A stretch of DNA of 64,000 nucleotides, from contig NZ_BMKQ01000001.1 of the NCBI RefSeq assembly GCF_014644415.1, forward strand, positions 2,989,217 through 3,053,216, read 5' to 3'. Below the pieces are notes generated by a model, which had not been told where the DNA came from, made no database searches, and saw only the letters and a list, made by a program, of their open reading frames with translations. Shown here piece after piece: positions 26,573 to 36,580 of the stretch (the stretch's first letter is position 1; every line of letters begins with the position of its first letter). The DNA is from Marmoricola endophyticus (GTDB taxonomy: Bacteria > Actinomycetota > Actinomycetes > Propionibacteriales > Nocardioidaceae). The position numbers were made by a program, and so were the translations under genes.

Positions 26573-27844
26573 ATGGACACCGGCACCCTGCACGAGCTGC
26601 GCGGCGACGCGGTCCGCGCCTGGACGACGTTCGTGGAGCACGGGGAGGGCGCGCTGGACGACGTCTCCCCGGCTCGCCGGACCGCGATCCGACCGGAGAT
26701 CCTCAGCTCCTGGCGCCGCTCGGCCCCGGCGATCGACCTCGGCGTCAGCGGCGCGCCGTTGGACGACGAGCAGGACACGGCGGCCTACTGGCGCGAGTCG
26801 GCGCTGCAGGTCGCGGTGTCCCGGATCGAGGACGAGCTGCGACGGACGGCCGAGGACGGCGACCTCGTGCTCGCGGTGACCGACCCGCAGACCCGCATCC
26901 TGTGGACGTACGGCGGGCGCGTCATGCGGACGAAGGCGGAGACCGTCAACTTCGTCCCCGGCGGCCGGTGGGACGACACCAGCGTCGGCACGAACGCGCT
27001 CGACCTCGCGGGACGCATGGACACCCCGTCGATGGTGTTCAGCGCCGAGCACTACGCGCCGATCGTGCACAACTGGGTGTGCTGGGCCGCGCCGGTCCAC
27101 GACCCTGCCACCGGCGAGCGGCTCGGTGTCATCGACCTCTCGACGACCTGGGACCGCACCCACCCGATCGGTCTGGCCACCGCCCGGATGATGGCGCGAC
27201 TGATCGAGACCGCGATCCCCGACCGGGCCGCGCCGCCTCGCCCGCGCGGCGCGGCGGGCTCGCCGGTCGAGGTGGCCGGTCTCGGGCTGAGCCTGACCCT
27301 GCTCGGGTCGGCCGAGGCCCGGCTGGACGGCCGGCGGCTCCTGCTCAACCGGCGGCAGACGGAGATCCTCGCGCTCCTGGCCATGCACCCCGACGGGCTG
27401 TCGCTGGACCAGCTGCACGCGTACCTCTACGGCGACCAGGCCGTGACGGCCTCCACCCTCAAGGCCGAGGTCTCCCACCTGCGCGCTGCGCTGGGCGGGG
27501 CGCTGGCGTCGCGGCCGTACCGGCTGATGATGCCGGTGGAGGTCGACGTCGACAGCGTCATCGCGCACATCCGCAGCGGTGACGTGCTCGGCGCGGTGGC
27601 GGCGTACGGCGGCGACCTGCTGCCCGGGACGAACTCGCCGGTCCTGTCCGAGCTCGCCGACTACGTCGCGGTCGCGCTGCGCGAGGCCCTGCTGGCCGAT
27701 CCCCAGCCGGACGCCGTGATGGGCTACAGCGAGATCGCGCCGTACGACACCGAGGTGCTCGAGCACTGCCTCGCCGGGCTCGGGGCGGCTCCGCACCCGG
27801 CTCGAGCGCTGCTCAGGGGCCGGCTCGCCGCGGCGGCACGATGA
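26573..27844 (+). CDS. GAF-domain regulator with OmpR/BTAD-like C-terminus
   Basis: 423 residues from the ATG. Residues about 85-215 resemble the GAF sensor of AcoR-type activators (SVGTNALDLAGRMDTPSMVFSAEHY; PVHDPATGERLGVIDLS). There is no sigma-54 AAA+ domain and no Fis helix. The C-terminal part (LLNRRQTEILALLAMHPDGLSLDQL ... STLKAEVSHLRAAL) is a winged helix of OmpR/transcriptional-activator type. It probably regulates alcohol or aldehyde oxidation genes. TAGCGT at 26536-26541 may be its -10 box. Confidence 0.75.
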   Translation: MDTGTLHELRGDAVRAWTTFVEHGEGALDDVSPARRTAIRPEILSSWRRSAPAIDLGVSGAPLDDEQDTAAYWRESALQVAVSRIEDELRRTAEDGDLVLAVTDPQTRILWTYGGRVMRTKAETVNFVPGGRWDDTSVGTNALDLAGRMDTPSMVFSAEHYAPIVHNWVCWAAPVHDPATGERLGVIDLSTTWDRTHPIGLATARMMARLIETAIPDRAAPPRPRGAAGSPVEVAGLGLSLTLLGSAEARLDGRRLLLNRRQTEILALLAMHPDGLSLDQLHAYLYGDQAVTASTLKAEVSHLRAALGGALASRPYRLMMPVEVDVDSVIAHIRSGDVLGAVAAYGGDLLPGTNSPVLSELADYVAVALREALLADPQPDAVMGYSEIAPYDTEVLEHCLAGLGAAPHPARALLRGRLAAAAR

Positions 27845-28245
27845 GTGCGCAGCGGCCGACCGCGGTCGCCGCCTGGCACGAGGTCGTCGACGCCCGCGCG
27901 GACGCCGGGCGGGTGCGCGACCTGCTGGCCGGGCTGCTCGCCGACGACGTCGTCTTCCGCTCGCCGGCCGTCTTCGCCCCGCAGGAGGGGCGGGAGGCGG
28001 CCACGGCGTACCTCACCGCCGCGATGGCCGTCCTCGGCCCGACGCTGAGCTACCGCCGCGAGCTGTACGCCGAGGACTCGGCCGTCCTGGAGTTCGAGGC
28101 CGACCTCGACGGCACGCTCGTCCACGGCATCGACTTCCTGCGGTGGGACGGCGAGGACCGGCTGGTGGACTTCACCGTCATGGTCCGTCCCAAGCGGGCG
28201 CTGGACGTGCTCATCGAGCAGATGGCGGCGCAGCTGTTCGGCTGA
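27841..28245 (+). CDS. SnoaL/NTF2-like small protein
   Basis: 134 residues from the ATG overlapping the upstream stop. The pattern LLADDVVFRSPAVF ... VLEFEADLDGTLVHGIDFLRWDGEDRLVDFTVMVRP is a typical NTF2-like cone fold of the SnoaL group. Such proteins are isomerases, hydrolases or ligand-binding subunits; the substrate is unknown. The 3' end overlaps the convergent LysR gene by 35 bp. Confidence 0.75.
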   Translation: MSAQRPTAVAAWHEVVDARADAGRVRDLLAGLLADDVVFRSPAVFAPQEGREAATAYLTAAMAVLGPTLSYRRELYAEDSAVLEFEADLDGTLVHGIDFLRWDGEDRLVDFTVMVRPKRALDVLIEQMAAQLFG

Positions 28246-29122
28246 GCGCGTCGAGCACGGCGAGGACCGCCGGGGAGTCCTTCATGCTGCGCCGGTGCAG
28301 GGCGGTGACCGTCCGTGTCGGCACGGGGTCGTGCGCCTCCAGCGCCCGGACCCCGTCTGCGAGCGGAGCACGCCCGAGACGGGGGACCAGGGCGATACCG
28401 AGGCCCGCCTCGACGAGTGCCAGGTGGGAGTCGAACTCCATCGACACGTGAGCGATCCGCGGGGTGCGTCCGGTGCCGACGTACATCCGGTCCAGCCACT
28501 GGCGGCAGATGGTGCCCTCCGGCGTGGCGATCCACTCGACCTCGACCAGATCGGCAGGGCGCACCCGACGACGCTCGGCGAGCGCGTGGCCGGCCGGCAC
28601 GACGACGTCGGCCACGTCGCGCGCGATCTCGCGCGAGTCGAGGTGCTCCGGCACGCTGATCGGGACATCGCCCCAGCTGTGCACGACCCCCAGGTCGGCG
28701 CGACCGTCGGCGACCCGGGCGACCGCGTCCCACGGCTCGTGCTCGGTGATCTTCAGCCGCAGGTCCGGGTGCGTACGGACGACCGGCCCGAGGGCGGGGG
28801 CCACCAGCCCACGTACGGCGGTGGAGAACGTCGCGATCCTCAGCACGCCGGAGACCGATCCGGCTGCGTGGTGCAGATCGCTCTCGACGCGCTCCAGGTC
28901 CTGCAGCAGCGATCCGCCGGACGTGACGAGCCGGCGGCCGGTGTCGGTCAGGATCACTCCGCGACCGACCCGCTCGAGCAGAGCCAACCCGACCTGCCGC
29001 TCCAGCCGCTTCACCTGCTGGGAGACGGCGCTCGGCGTGAACCCGAGGGCGTCGGCGGCCGCGCTGACGGAGCCATGGGTCGAGACCGCCCGCAGAGAGA
29101 CCAGCGCGTCGAGGTCGATCAT
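28211..29122 (-). CDS. LysR-family transcriptional regulator
   Basis: 303 residues. The N-terminal helix-turn-helix is SLRAVSTHGSVSAAADALGFTPSAVSQQVKRLERQVG, followed by the usual LysR substrate-binding domain. Divergent from the EamA transporter across 73 bp, the classic arrangement for a LysR regulator and its target gene. Confidence 0.92.
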   Translation of the reverse strand: MIDLDALVSLRAVSTHGSVSAAADALGFTPSAVSQQVKRLERQVGLALLERVGRGVILTDTGRRLVTSGGSLLQDLERVESDLHHAAGSVSGVLRIATFSTAVRGLVAPALGPVVRTHPDLRLKITEHEPWDAVARVADGRADLGVVHSWGDVPISVPEHLDSREIARDVADVVVPAGHALAERRRVRPADLVEVEWIATPEGTICRQWLDRMYVGTGRTPRIAHVSMEFDSHLALVEAGLGIALVPRLGRAPLADGVRALEAHDPVPTRTVTALHRRSMKDSPAVLAVLDALSRTAAPPSAR

Positions 29123-29195
29123 GAAGCAATGCTACGTGGTCGGTACGACCTTCTTTCGCTGGTGCTTGACGATTGCTGTCACTCACCATGACGCC

Positions 29196-30107
29196 ATGAC
29201 GTTTCGTGACTCGGCCGCCGCCACGCTCGTCGCGGTGATCTGGGGGTTCAACTTCGTCGTGATCGACTGGGGGATGGCGGGGATCCCGCCGCTGCTGTTC
29301 CTCGCGGTCCGGTTCGTCGTCGTGGTGGTGCCCGCGGTGTTCCTCGTACCCCGTCCGGCGGCCTCGTGGCGGGTCGTCGCGGCCGTCGGTGCCTTCATGT
29401 CGCTCGGCCAGTTCAGCCTGCTCTACCTCTCGATCGCCGCGGGCATGCCGCCAGGTCTGGCAGGTCTGGTGCTTCAGGCCCAGGTGGTGTTCACCGTCGT
29501 CATCGCCGCCGGTGCGCTGAGGGAGGTGCCGACCCGGCACCAGGTGGTCGGGATACTGATCGGTGCGACCGGCCTGCTGGTGGTGGCGCTGGGTCGCGGT
29601 GGCCAGACGCCGGGCATCGCGCTCCTGCTGTGTCTCGCGGCCGCGCTCAGCTGGGGAGTCGGCAACACCGTCTCCCGCGCATCCGGCGTCGCCGGTGGGC
29701 TGTCGTTGACGGTCTGGTCGGCGCTGGTGGTGCCCGTGCCCGCGCTGGCGCTGTCCCTCGTCGTCGACGGGCCGGGCGGTGTCCTCGACGGGGCGAGGGC
29801 TTTCGGATGGCACGCCGCGCTGGGGACGGCGTACACCGCGCTGCTCGCCTCGCTGGTCGGGTACGGCATCTTCAACACCCTGCTGTCCCGCAATCCGCCC
29901 TCGGCGGTCGTGCCATGGGTACTGCTGGTGCCGCCGGTGTCGATCACCTCGGCCTGGCTCGCCCTCGGCGACGTGCCGACACCGGCAGAGCTCGGCGGTG
30001 GGGCGGTGATGCTCACCGGGGTGCTGGTGACGATGATGGGGGGACGCCGGCTCGCGTCGACAACTCCCGTGTCCGCCGCTGTCGACGCCGCCCCCGCCGG
30101 CCGGTGA
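29196..30107 (+). CDS. EamA/DMT-family transporter
   Basis: 303 residues from the ATG giving MTFRDSAAATLVAVIWGFNFVVID. Ten predicted hydrophobic segments in two EamA repeats, with the WG(F/V)(N/G)xxx signature in each half (IWGFNFV, LSWGVGNTVS). Members export amino acids or other metabolites. The divergent LysR gene is the probable regulator. Substrate not predictable. Confidence 0.87.
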   Translation: MTFRDSAAATLVAVIWGFNFVVIDWGMAGIPPLLFLAVRFVVVVVPAVFLVPRPAASWRVVAAVGAFMSLGQFSLLYLSIAAGMPPGLAGLVLQAQVVFTVVIAAGALREVPTRHQVVGILIGATGLLVVALGRGGQTPGIALLLCLAAALSWGVGNTVSRASGVAGGLSLTVWSALVVPVPALALSLVVDGPGGVLDGARAFGWHAALGTAYTALLASLVGYGIFNTLLSRNPPSAVVPWVLLVPPVSITSAWLALGDVPTPAELGGGAVMLTGVLVTMMGGRRLASTTPVSAAVDAAPAGR

Positions 30108-30138
30108 GCGCTGGCCGGTGCGACCGGCGCCCGACCGG

Positions 30139-30873
30139 CTAGAGCACCTTCGACAGGAAGGACTGCGTCCGCTCGTGCTGCGGGTTGGCGAGCACCTCGA
30201 CGGGGTCGCCCTCCTCGACGATGACGCCGCCGTCCATGAAGACCAGCTTGTCGCCGACCTCGCGGGCGAAGCCCATCTCGTGGGTGACGACCATCATCGT
30301 CATCCCCTCGCGCGCGAGGTCCTTCATCACGCCGAGCACGTCGCCGACCAGCTCGGGGTCCAGCGCGCTGGTCGGCTCGTCGAAGAGCATCATGTCGGGG
30401 TCCATCGACAGCGCCCGCGCGATCGCGATGCGCTGCTGCTGACCGCCGGAGAGGTGCGCCGGGTAGGCGTCCTCGCGGGCCGCCAGCCCCACCTTCTCCA
30501 GGTTCTTCCGGGCGATCTGTGCCGCCTCGTCCTTCCCGCGACCCTTCACCCGCTGCTGGGCCAGCGTCAGGTTGCGCAGCACCGTCAGGTGCGGGAACAG
30601 GTTGAACTGCTGGAAGACCATGCCGATCCGGCTGCGGATCGCGTCGACGTGCACGTCGGGGTCGGTGATCTCGTCGCCCTCGACAAAGATCTTGCCCGAG
30701 GTGGGCTGCTCGAGCAGGTTGACGCAGCGCAGCAGCGTCGACTTGCCCGACCCCGAGGGGCCGATGACGCAGACCACCTGGCCGTTGTCCACGTGGAAGT
30801 CGATGCCCTTGAGCACCTGGTTGTCGCCGAAGTACTTGTGCAGCTGCTGGACGTCGATCGCGGGAGTACTCAT
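30139..30873 (-). CDS. Polar amino acid ABC transporter ATP-binding protein
   Basis: 244 residues. Walker [10 protein letters not shown], signature LSGGQQQR, Walker [15 protein letters not shown], and the HxH switch region VTHEMGFA. Close to GlnQ/ArtP proteins. It overlaps the permease by one base, forming a complete importer with the next two genes. Confidence 0.94.
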   Translation of the reverse strand: MSTPAIDVQQLHKYFGDNQVLKGIDFHVDNGQVVCVIGPSGSGKSTLLRCVNLLEQPTSGKIFVEGDEITDPDVHVDAIRSRIGMVFQQFNLFPHLTVLRNLTLAQQRVKGRGKDEAAQIARKNLEKVGLAAREDAYPAHLSGGQQQRIAIARALSMDPDMMLFDEPTSALDPELVGDVLGVMKDLAREGMTMMVVTHEMGFAREVGDKLVFMDGGVIVEEGDPVEVLANPQHERTQSFLSKVL

Positions 30874-31691
30874 CAGCGGGCCCTCTCCGCTCGTGCCTCC
30901 ATGCGTCGTACGACGATGGACAGCGGGACCGTGATCACCAGGTAGGCGATCGACACCGCGAACAGCGGCGTCAGGTTGACGTACTGGTTGAGCGCCTGAC
31001 GCCCGAAGGAGGTCAGCTCCAGCGCGGACGGGCCGAGCCCGAGGATGTAGACCAGCGAGGAGTCCTTGGTCAGCAGGATCAGCTCGTTGGTCAGCGGTGG
31101 CAGCACGATCCGGAACGCCTGGGGGATCACCACCGAGACCATCGCCCGGCTCTGGCTCATCCCGAGCGACCGGGCCGCCTCCATCTGCCCCTTCGGGACG
31201 GCCTGGATGCCGGCCCGGATGGTCTCGGCCATGTACGCCGCCCCCACCAGGCCGAGCGCCACGGTCACGGTGGTGAAGATGCCGCCGGGCAGCAGGATGC
31301 CGAACGCGATCGGCAGGCCGTAGCCGAAGGCGATGAAGACGATCAGCGCCGGGACCCCGCGGAAGAACTCGATCACCACCGTGGCGATCCAGCGGTAGGG
31401 GCCGACCGAGGACAGCCGCATGAGAGCCAGGATCAGCCCCAGGACCAGCCCGAAGACGAACGCGCCGGCGGTGTAGATGACGGTGTTCTTCAGCGCCGTC
31501 GTGATGATCGACGGGAACAGCTTCGAGATGATGTCGCCGGCGAACAGCTGCGAGCGGATCTCGCCCCAGTCGGCGATGAGCGCCAGGGCCACGATGACCG
31601 CGACCAGCACGACGTACTGGACGCCCCTGCTCGCGCGTGCCCGTTGGCGTGGGCTCATCCCCGACGGGCGTGGGGCTGTGGTCGTCGACAT
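30873..31691 (-). CDS. Polar amino acid ABC transporter permease
   Basis: 272 residues from the ATG giving [11 protein letters not shown], with AGGAG nine bases upstream; the frame is open further upstream but lacks an SD. Five to six hydrophobic helices and the EAA loop [22 protein letters not shown] mark a HisM/GlnP-type permease. A single permease gene suggests a homodimer. Confidence 0.92.
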   Translation of the reverse strand: MSTTTAPRPSGMSPRQRARASRGVQYVVLVAVIVALALIADWGEIRSQLFAGDIISKLFPSIITTALKNTVIYTAGAFVFGLVLGLILALMRLSSVGPYRWIATVVIEFFRGVPALIVFIAFGYGLPIAFGILLPGGIFTTVTVALGLVGAAYMAETIRAGIQAVPKGQMEAARSLGMSQSRAMVSVVIPQAFRIVLPPLTNELILLTKDSSLVYILGLGPSALELTSFGRQALNQYVNLTPLFAVSIAYLVITVPLSIVVRRMEARAERAR

Positions 31692-31737
31692 GACGGTCTC
31701 CTGGGACGGGGAGTGTCTTCGGGGGACTGGCGTGGGG

Positions 31738-32532
31738 TCAGCTCTGGGGAGCGGCCTGCCCGAACCACTTCTTGTAGAGGGAGTCGTACGTCCCGTCGTC
31801 CTTGACCTCGGACAGCATCTTGTCGGCAGCGTCCTTGAGCTTGTCCCCACCGTTCTTGCTCACGCCGAAGCCGTACTGCTCGCCGGTGTCGAACTCGGCG
31901 GTGACCTCGGTGTCGGTGTTGGTCTTGGCGTAGTCCAGCAGCGGGCCGTTGTCCTGCACGGCGGCGTCGACCTGGCCGGTCTTGACCGCGGTGGTGAGCA
32001 GGCCGAGGTCCTCGAAGACGCGGATGTTCGCGTTCTTGGGGGCGTTCTTCTTGGTGTAGATCTCGCCGGTCGTGCCCTGCTGGACACCGATGGTCTTGCC
32101 GGCGAGGTCGTCGAGCGTCTTCGCGCCGCCCTTCTTGACCAGAAGTGCCTGGGTGGCGTCGAAGTACGGGTCGGAGAATCCGATGACCTTCTTGCGTGCG
32201 TCCGTGATCGTCATCCCCGCCGCGGCGATGTCGCACTGCTTGGTGTTGAGGGCCTGGCCGGACTGGATGCCCTCGAACGGGGTCTGGACCACGGCGACCT
32301 TCACGCCCAGCTGCTTGGCCAACTCGTCCATCAGCGAGATGTCGAAGCCGACGACGTCGCTGCCCTGCTGGAACTCGAACGGCTTGTACGGCAGCTGGGT
32401 GCACACCGAGAGGGTGCCGCTCTTGACCAGGCTCACCCCGCTCTCGGTGGTGCCCCCGCTGGACCCGCAGGCGGTCAGGCCCAGGGCGAGGGCGGCGGTG
32501 GAGACGGCTGCTGTCATCAGTCGCGTACGCAT
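31738..32532 (-). CDS. Amino acid ABC transporter substrate-binding lipoprotein
   Basis: 264 residues from the ATG giving MRTRLMTAAV. Signal peptide with lipobox LTAC near residue 23. The SBP_bac_3 fold follows (PYKPFEFQQGSDVVGFDISLMDEL; IAAAGMTITDARKKVIGFSDPYF). The arginine of the amino-acid site, TDARKK, is present, so the ligand is probably a polar amino acid. First gene of the importer operon. Confidence 0.93.
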   Translation of the reverse strand: MRTRLMTAAVSTAALALGLTACGSSGGTTESGVSLVKSGTLSVCTQLPYKPFEFQQGSDVVGFDISLMDELAKQLGVKVAVVQTPFEGIQSGQALNTKQCDIAAAGMTITDARKKVIGFSDPYFDATQALLVKKGGAKTLDDLAGKTIGVQQGTTGEIYTKKNAPKNANIRVFEDLGLLTTAVKTGQVDAAVQDNGPLLDYAKTNTDTEVTAEFDTGEQYGFGVSKNGGDKLKDAADKMLSEVKDDGTYDSLYKKWFGQAAPQS

Positions 32533-32753
32533 GGGCAGACCGTAACCACCCGAGGCGGTGATCCCGCCCACAACGAGGTCTCGATACGGACACGAAACTG
32601 CTCATCCGTCCCAGGAGCCCCGCGGCCGGGACCGGCGCCGAGCACCAACCTTCGGCCAACCGAGCCCACCTACGTTGTGTGATCCAGGACACGCTCGCGG
32701 CCGACTCTGTACGTCCGCGGTCCGGTGCAGCCCTCGAGGACCAAGGAGTGGGA

Positions 32754-33233
32754 ATGACCAGGATCAACCTCACCGTCGACGGGGCGAAGGTCTCCGACGA
32801 CGTGGAGCCGAGGACGCTCCTCGTGCACTACCTGCGCGAGACGCTCGGCAAGACCGGCACGGTCGTCGGTTGCGACACCAGCAACTGCGGCGCGTGCACA
32901 GTGCACCTCGACGGCAAGTCGGTGAAGTCGTGCAACGTGCTGGCCGTGCAGGCCGACGGCGCCGATGTCACCACGATCGAGGGCCTGGCGCAGGACGGCG
33001 AGCTGCACCCGGTCCAGGCGGCGTTCCACGAGTGCCACGCCCTGCAGTGCGGCTACTGCACGCCGGGGATGATCATGCAGTCGGTCGACCTGCTCAAGGA
33101 CAACCCGAACCCCTCCGAGGACGAGATCCGGGTCGGGCTGGAGGGCAACCTGTGCCGCTGCACGGGCTACCACAACATCGTCCGCGCCGTGCAGACCGCG
33201 GCCGCCGGCGCGAGCGAGGGGGGTCAGGCATGA
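32754..33233 (+). CDS. coxS: Molybdenum hydroxylase [2Fe-2S] subunit (CoxS type)
   Basis: 159 residues; AAGGAG at 32743-32748 selects this ATG. Two [2Fe-2S] clusters: Cys40, 45, 48 and 60, and Cys99, 102, 134 and 136 (QCGYCTPGM and CRCTG). It passes electrons from the Mo centre to the FAD subunit. The stop overlaps the coxL start. The 221-bp divergent region upstream contains GTGTGATCCAGGACAC and a fragment of the dispersed repeat. Confidence 0.93.
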   Translation: MTRINLTVDGAKVSDDVEPRTLLVHYLRETLGKTGTVVGCDTSNCGACTVHLDGKSVKSCNVLAVQADGADVTTIEGLAQDGELHPVQAAFHECHALQCGYCTPGMIMQSVDLLKDNPNPSEDEIRVGLEGNLCRCTGYHNIVRAVQTAAAGASEGGQA

Positions 33234-35728
33234 CCGTCACCGAGGACCGCCCCGCCGCTGCGGGACCTGCGGGCGAGATCGGTCGCGACCGACGCCGCAA
33301 GGAGGACCAGCGCCTGATCACCGGTCGTACGCGCTGGACCGACAACATCACCCTGCCCGGGATGCTGCACATGGCCATGGTGCGCAGCCCCTTCGCCCAC
33401 GCGAAGATCGTCTCGATCGACAAGAGCGAGGCAGAGGCAGCGCCCAACGTCGTCGGCGTCTTCACCGGTGCCGACCTCGGCGAGAGCCAGGGCGTCCTGA
33501 TCAACGCCTGGCCGATCACGCCGGAGCAGGTCGCCCCCGTGCACCTGCCGATGCCGGCCGACCGGGTGTCCTTCGCGGGCGAGATCGTCGCGGTCGTCGT
33601 GGCGCGCACGGCCGCCGAGGCCCGTGACGCCGCCGAGCTGGTCGACGTCGACTACGAGGAGCTGCCGGCCGCGCTGGACCTCAAGGAGAACGCCGAGGAC
33701 AAGGTCCTCGCGCACCCCGACCTGGGCACCAACAAGTCGGCGCTGTGGGTCTTCGACTCCGCCGAGGCCGGCACGGGTGGCGACGTCGAGGAGGCGATCA
33801 CCAAGGCCCGGGCCGACGGCGTCGTCGTCGAGCGCGAGTTCCGCCAGCAGCGGCTGATCCCCGCGTTCATGGAGCCCCGCTCCGTGGTCGTCGACCCGAC
33901 CGGCGAGCAGAACACCATGTGGTCGGCGACCCAGGTCCCACACATCCTGCGCTTCGCGCTGGCGGCGACCACGGGGGTGCCGGAGTCGAAGATCCGCGTC
34001 ATCGCCCCCGACGTCGGCGGCGGCTTCGGCGGCAAGCTCCAGGTCACCCCCGAGGAGTGGCTGACCTGGTGCCTGGCCCGTCGGATCGGCAAGCCGGTGA
34101 AGTACACCGAGACCCGCTCGGAGTCGCTGATGGCGGCCCACCACGGTCGCGACCAGTGGCAGAAGCTGACCCTGGCCGCCGAGAAGGACGGCACGGTCAC
34201 CGGTCTCAAGGTGGAGCTGCTCGCGGACCTCGGCTCGCACGTCGCCGTCGTCGGCGGTGGCGTGCCGGTGCTGGGCGCGTTCATGTTCAACGCGATCTAC
34301 AAGTTCCCCGCGTACCACTTCGCCTGCCAGACGGTGCTCTCGAACAAGGCCTGGACCGACGCGTACCGCGGTGCGGGCCGGCCCGAGGCGACCTTCGGCA
34401 TCGAGCGGATGATGACCGAGCTCGCCGACGTGCTCGGCGTCGACCCGCTCGAGGTGCGCGAGAAGAACTGGATCAAGCACGACGAGTTCCCGTTCACCAC
34501 CGTGGCCGGGCTGGAGTACGACTCCGGCAACTACGAGGCCGCCACCGAGAAGGCCAAGGCCTCCTTCGGGTACGACGAGCTCCGCGCCGAGCAGCAGCGT
34601 CGTCGCGACGCCGGCGACCCGGTCCAGCTGGGCATCGGCGTCTCCACGTTCACCGAGATGTGCGGGCTGGCCCCCTCCCGGGTGCTCGGCTCGCTGGACT
34701 ACGGCGCCGGCGGCTGGGAGCACGCGAGCGTTCGGATGCTGGCCACCGGCACGGTCGAGATCGTCACCGGGGCCAGCGCCCACGGCCAGGGTCACGAGAC
34801 GGCGTTCAGCCAGATCGTCGCCGACCGGCTGGGGGTGCCGTTCGAGAACGTCGAGGTCCTGCACGGCGACACCCAGATCGCGCACAAGGGCCTCGACACG
34901 TACGGCTCCCGCTCGCTGGTCGTCGGCGGCGAGGCCCTGGTGAAGGCGGCCGACAAGGTGATCGAGAAGGCCAAGCCGGTCGCGGCCCACATGCTCGAGG
35001 CGAGCGTCGACGACATCGAGTTCAGTGCCGGCACGTTCACCGTGCGCGGGACCGACCAGGGTGTCGGCATCGGTGACATCGCGGGGGCGGTCTTCGCCGC
35101 CCACGACCTGCCCGACGGGATGGAGCCCTCGCTGGACTCCGAGGCGACGTACGACCCGATCAACTTCAACTACCCGCACGGCACCCACCTGTGCGCGGTC
35201 GAGGTGGACACCGAGACCGGTCAGGTGCAGATGCGCAAGTACACCTGCGTCGACGACATCGGCAACGTCATCAACCCGCTGATCGTGGCCGGGCAGGTGC
35301 ACGGTGGGCTGGTGCAGGGCATCGCGCAGGCGCTGTTCGAGGAGGCGGTCCACGACGAGTCCGGGACGCTCGTCTCGGCGTCGTTCGTCGACTACCTCGT
35401 CCCCACCGCTGCCGACCTGATCAGCTTCGACGTCGAGCACAACACGACGCCCTCGCTGACCAACACGCTCGGCACCAAGGGCGTCGGCGAGGCGGGCACC
35501 ATCGCCTCGACCCCCGCGGTGGTCAACGCCGTGGTCGACGCGCTGCGGCCCTTCGGGGTCGACGACGTGGTGATGCCCTGCACGCCCGAGCGGGTGTGGA
35601 AGGCGGTCCACGCCAAGGACGGAGCAGCAGCGGACGGCGCCGATCCGACGACCGGAGCGGCTGCCGCGCACTTCGACACCCAGGACACCGCGGACCGCTC
35701 CGCCGGTCAGGAAGGAGCGGGCGAATGA
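33230..35728 (+). CDS. coxL: Molybdenum hydroxylase large subunit (form II CoxL-like)
   Basis: 832 residues. GGGFGGK at residues 263-269 and the active-site loop AYRGAGR at 378-384. True CO dehydrogenases of form I have AYRCSFR with a Cys ligand; AYRGAGR marks form II, whose substrates are mostly unknown and may be aromatic or heterocyclic compounds. Conserved C-terminal Mo-binding [10 protein letters not shown] is present. Annotating it as CO dehydrogenase would overstate the evidence. The stop overlaps the ATG of the FAD subunit. Confidence 0.92.
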   Translation: MTVTEDRPAAAGPAGEIGRDRRRKEDQRLITGRTRWTDNITLPGMLHMAMVRSPFAHAKIVSIDKSEAEAAPNVVGVFTGADLGESQGVLINAWPITPEQVAPVHLPMPADRVSFAGEIVAVVVARTAAEARDAAELVDVDYEELPAALDLKENAEDKVLAHPDLGTNKSALWVFDSAEAGTGGDVEEAITKARADGVVVEREFRQQRLIPAFMEPRSVVVDPTGEQNTMWSATQVPHILRFALAATTGVPESKIRVIAPDVGGGFGGKLQVTPEEWLTWCLARRIGKPVKYTETRSESLMAAHHGRDQWQKLTLAAEKDGTVTGLKVELLADLGSHVAVVGGGVPVLGAFMFNAIYKFPAYHFACQTVLSNKAWTDAYRGAGRPEATFGIERMMTELADVLGVDPLEVREKNWIKHDEFPFTTVAGLEYDSGNYEAATEKAKASFGYDELRAEQQRRRDAGDPVQLGIGVSTFTEMCGLAPSRVLGSLDYGAGGWEHASVRMLATGTVEIVTGASAHGQGHETAFSQIVADRLGVPFENVEVLHGDTQIAHKGLDTYGSRSLVVGGEALVKAADKVIEKAKPVAAHMLEASVDDIEFSAGTFTVRGTDQGVGIGDIAGAVFAAHDLPDGMEPSLDSEATYDPINFNYPHGTHLCAVEVDTETGQVQMRKYTCVDDIGNVINPLIVAGQVHGGLVQGIAQALFEEAVHDESGTLVSASFVDYLVPTAADLISFDVEHNTTPSLTNTLGTKGVGEAGTIASTPAVVNAVVDALRPFGVDDVVMPCTPERVWKAVHAKDGAAADGADPTTGAAAAHFDTQDTADRSAGQEGAGE

Positions 35729-36579
35729 TCCCCGCACAGTTCGACTACGCCGCCCCCACGTCGGTGGAGGAGGCGCTGGCCCTGCTCGCCGAGCACGGCG
35801 ACGAGGCCAAGGTCATCGCCGGTGGCCAGTCCCTGCTGCCGGTGCTCCGGATGCGCCTCAACGCTCCCGGGATCGTGGTCGACCTCGGCCGGATCGAGGG
35901 GCTCTCGGGGGTCCGCGACGACGGTGACGTGCTCACGGTCGGCGCGATGACCACCCACGCCGAGATGCTCGGCAACCCGCTGGTCGCCGAGCACGCGGCC
36001 CTCGTCACGAAGGCCGTCCACCACCTGGCCGACGCGCAGATCAGGCACCGGGGGACCTTCGGCGGAGCGCTCGCGCACGCCGACCCGGCCGGCGACATGG
36101 GCGCGCCGGCCCTCGCGCTGGACGCCGAGTTCGTCATCGCCGGTCAGTCGGGGGTGCGCACCGTGCCCGCCTCGGACTTCTTCGTCGACCTGTTCGAGAC
36201 CGCGATCGGCGAGGACGAGCTGCTGGTCGGCGTACGCCTGCCCAAGCACACCGGCTGGGGGGCGCACTACGAGAAGTTCGTCCGCGTGGCCCACCAGTGG
36301 CCGATCGTCGCCGTCGCGGCGACGGTCAAGGCGGAGGGCGGCACCATCACCGAGGCCCGCGTCGGCCTGACCAACATGGGCTCCACGCCCCTGCGGGCGA
36401 CCGCCGTGGAGCAGGCCCTCACCGGTCAGCCGGCCACTGAGGAGACGGTCCGCGCCGCGGCCGCGTCCGCCGCCGACGGCACCGCCCCGCCCTCGGACCT
36501 CAACGGCGACAGCGACTACCGCCGCCACCTGGCCACGGTCCTGACCAGGCGAGCCGTGCTCGCCGCGGCGGGAGGCTGA
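35725..36579 (+). CDS. coxM: Molybdenum hydroxylase FAD subunit (CoxM type)
   Basis: 284 residues. FAD motifs AGGQSLLPVLRMRL (residues 32-45) and the second loop RHRGTFGGALAHADPAGD are intact. It completes the S-L-M trimer in the gene order S-L-M, unlike the M-S-L order of form I CO dehydrogenases. Confidence 0.93.
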   Translation: MIPAQFDYAAPTSVEEALALLAEHGDEAKVIAGGQSLLPVLRMRLNAPGIVVDLGRIEGLSGVRDDGDVLTVGAMTTHAEMLGNPLVAEHAALVTKAVHHLADAQIRHRGTFGGALAHADPAGDMGAPALALDAEFVIAGQSGVRTVPASDFFVDLFETAIGEDELLVGVRLPKHTGWGAHYEKFVRVAHQWPIVAVAATVKAEGGTITEARVGLTNMGSTPLRATAVEQALTGQPATEETVRAAAASAADGTAPPSDLNGDSDYRRHLATVLTRRAVLAAAGG

Positions 36580-36580
36580 G

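Noticed and set aside
33230-35728. Aerobic CO dehydrogenase
   Set aside because: The active-site loop is AYRGAGR, not the Cys-containing form I loop.
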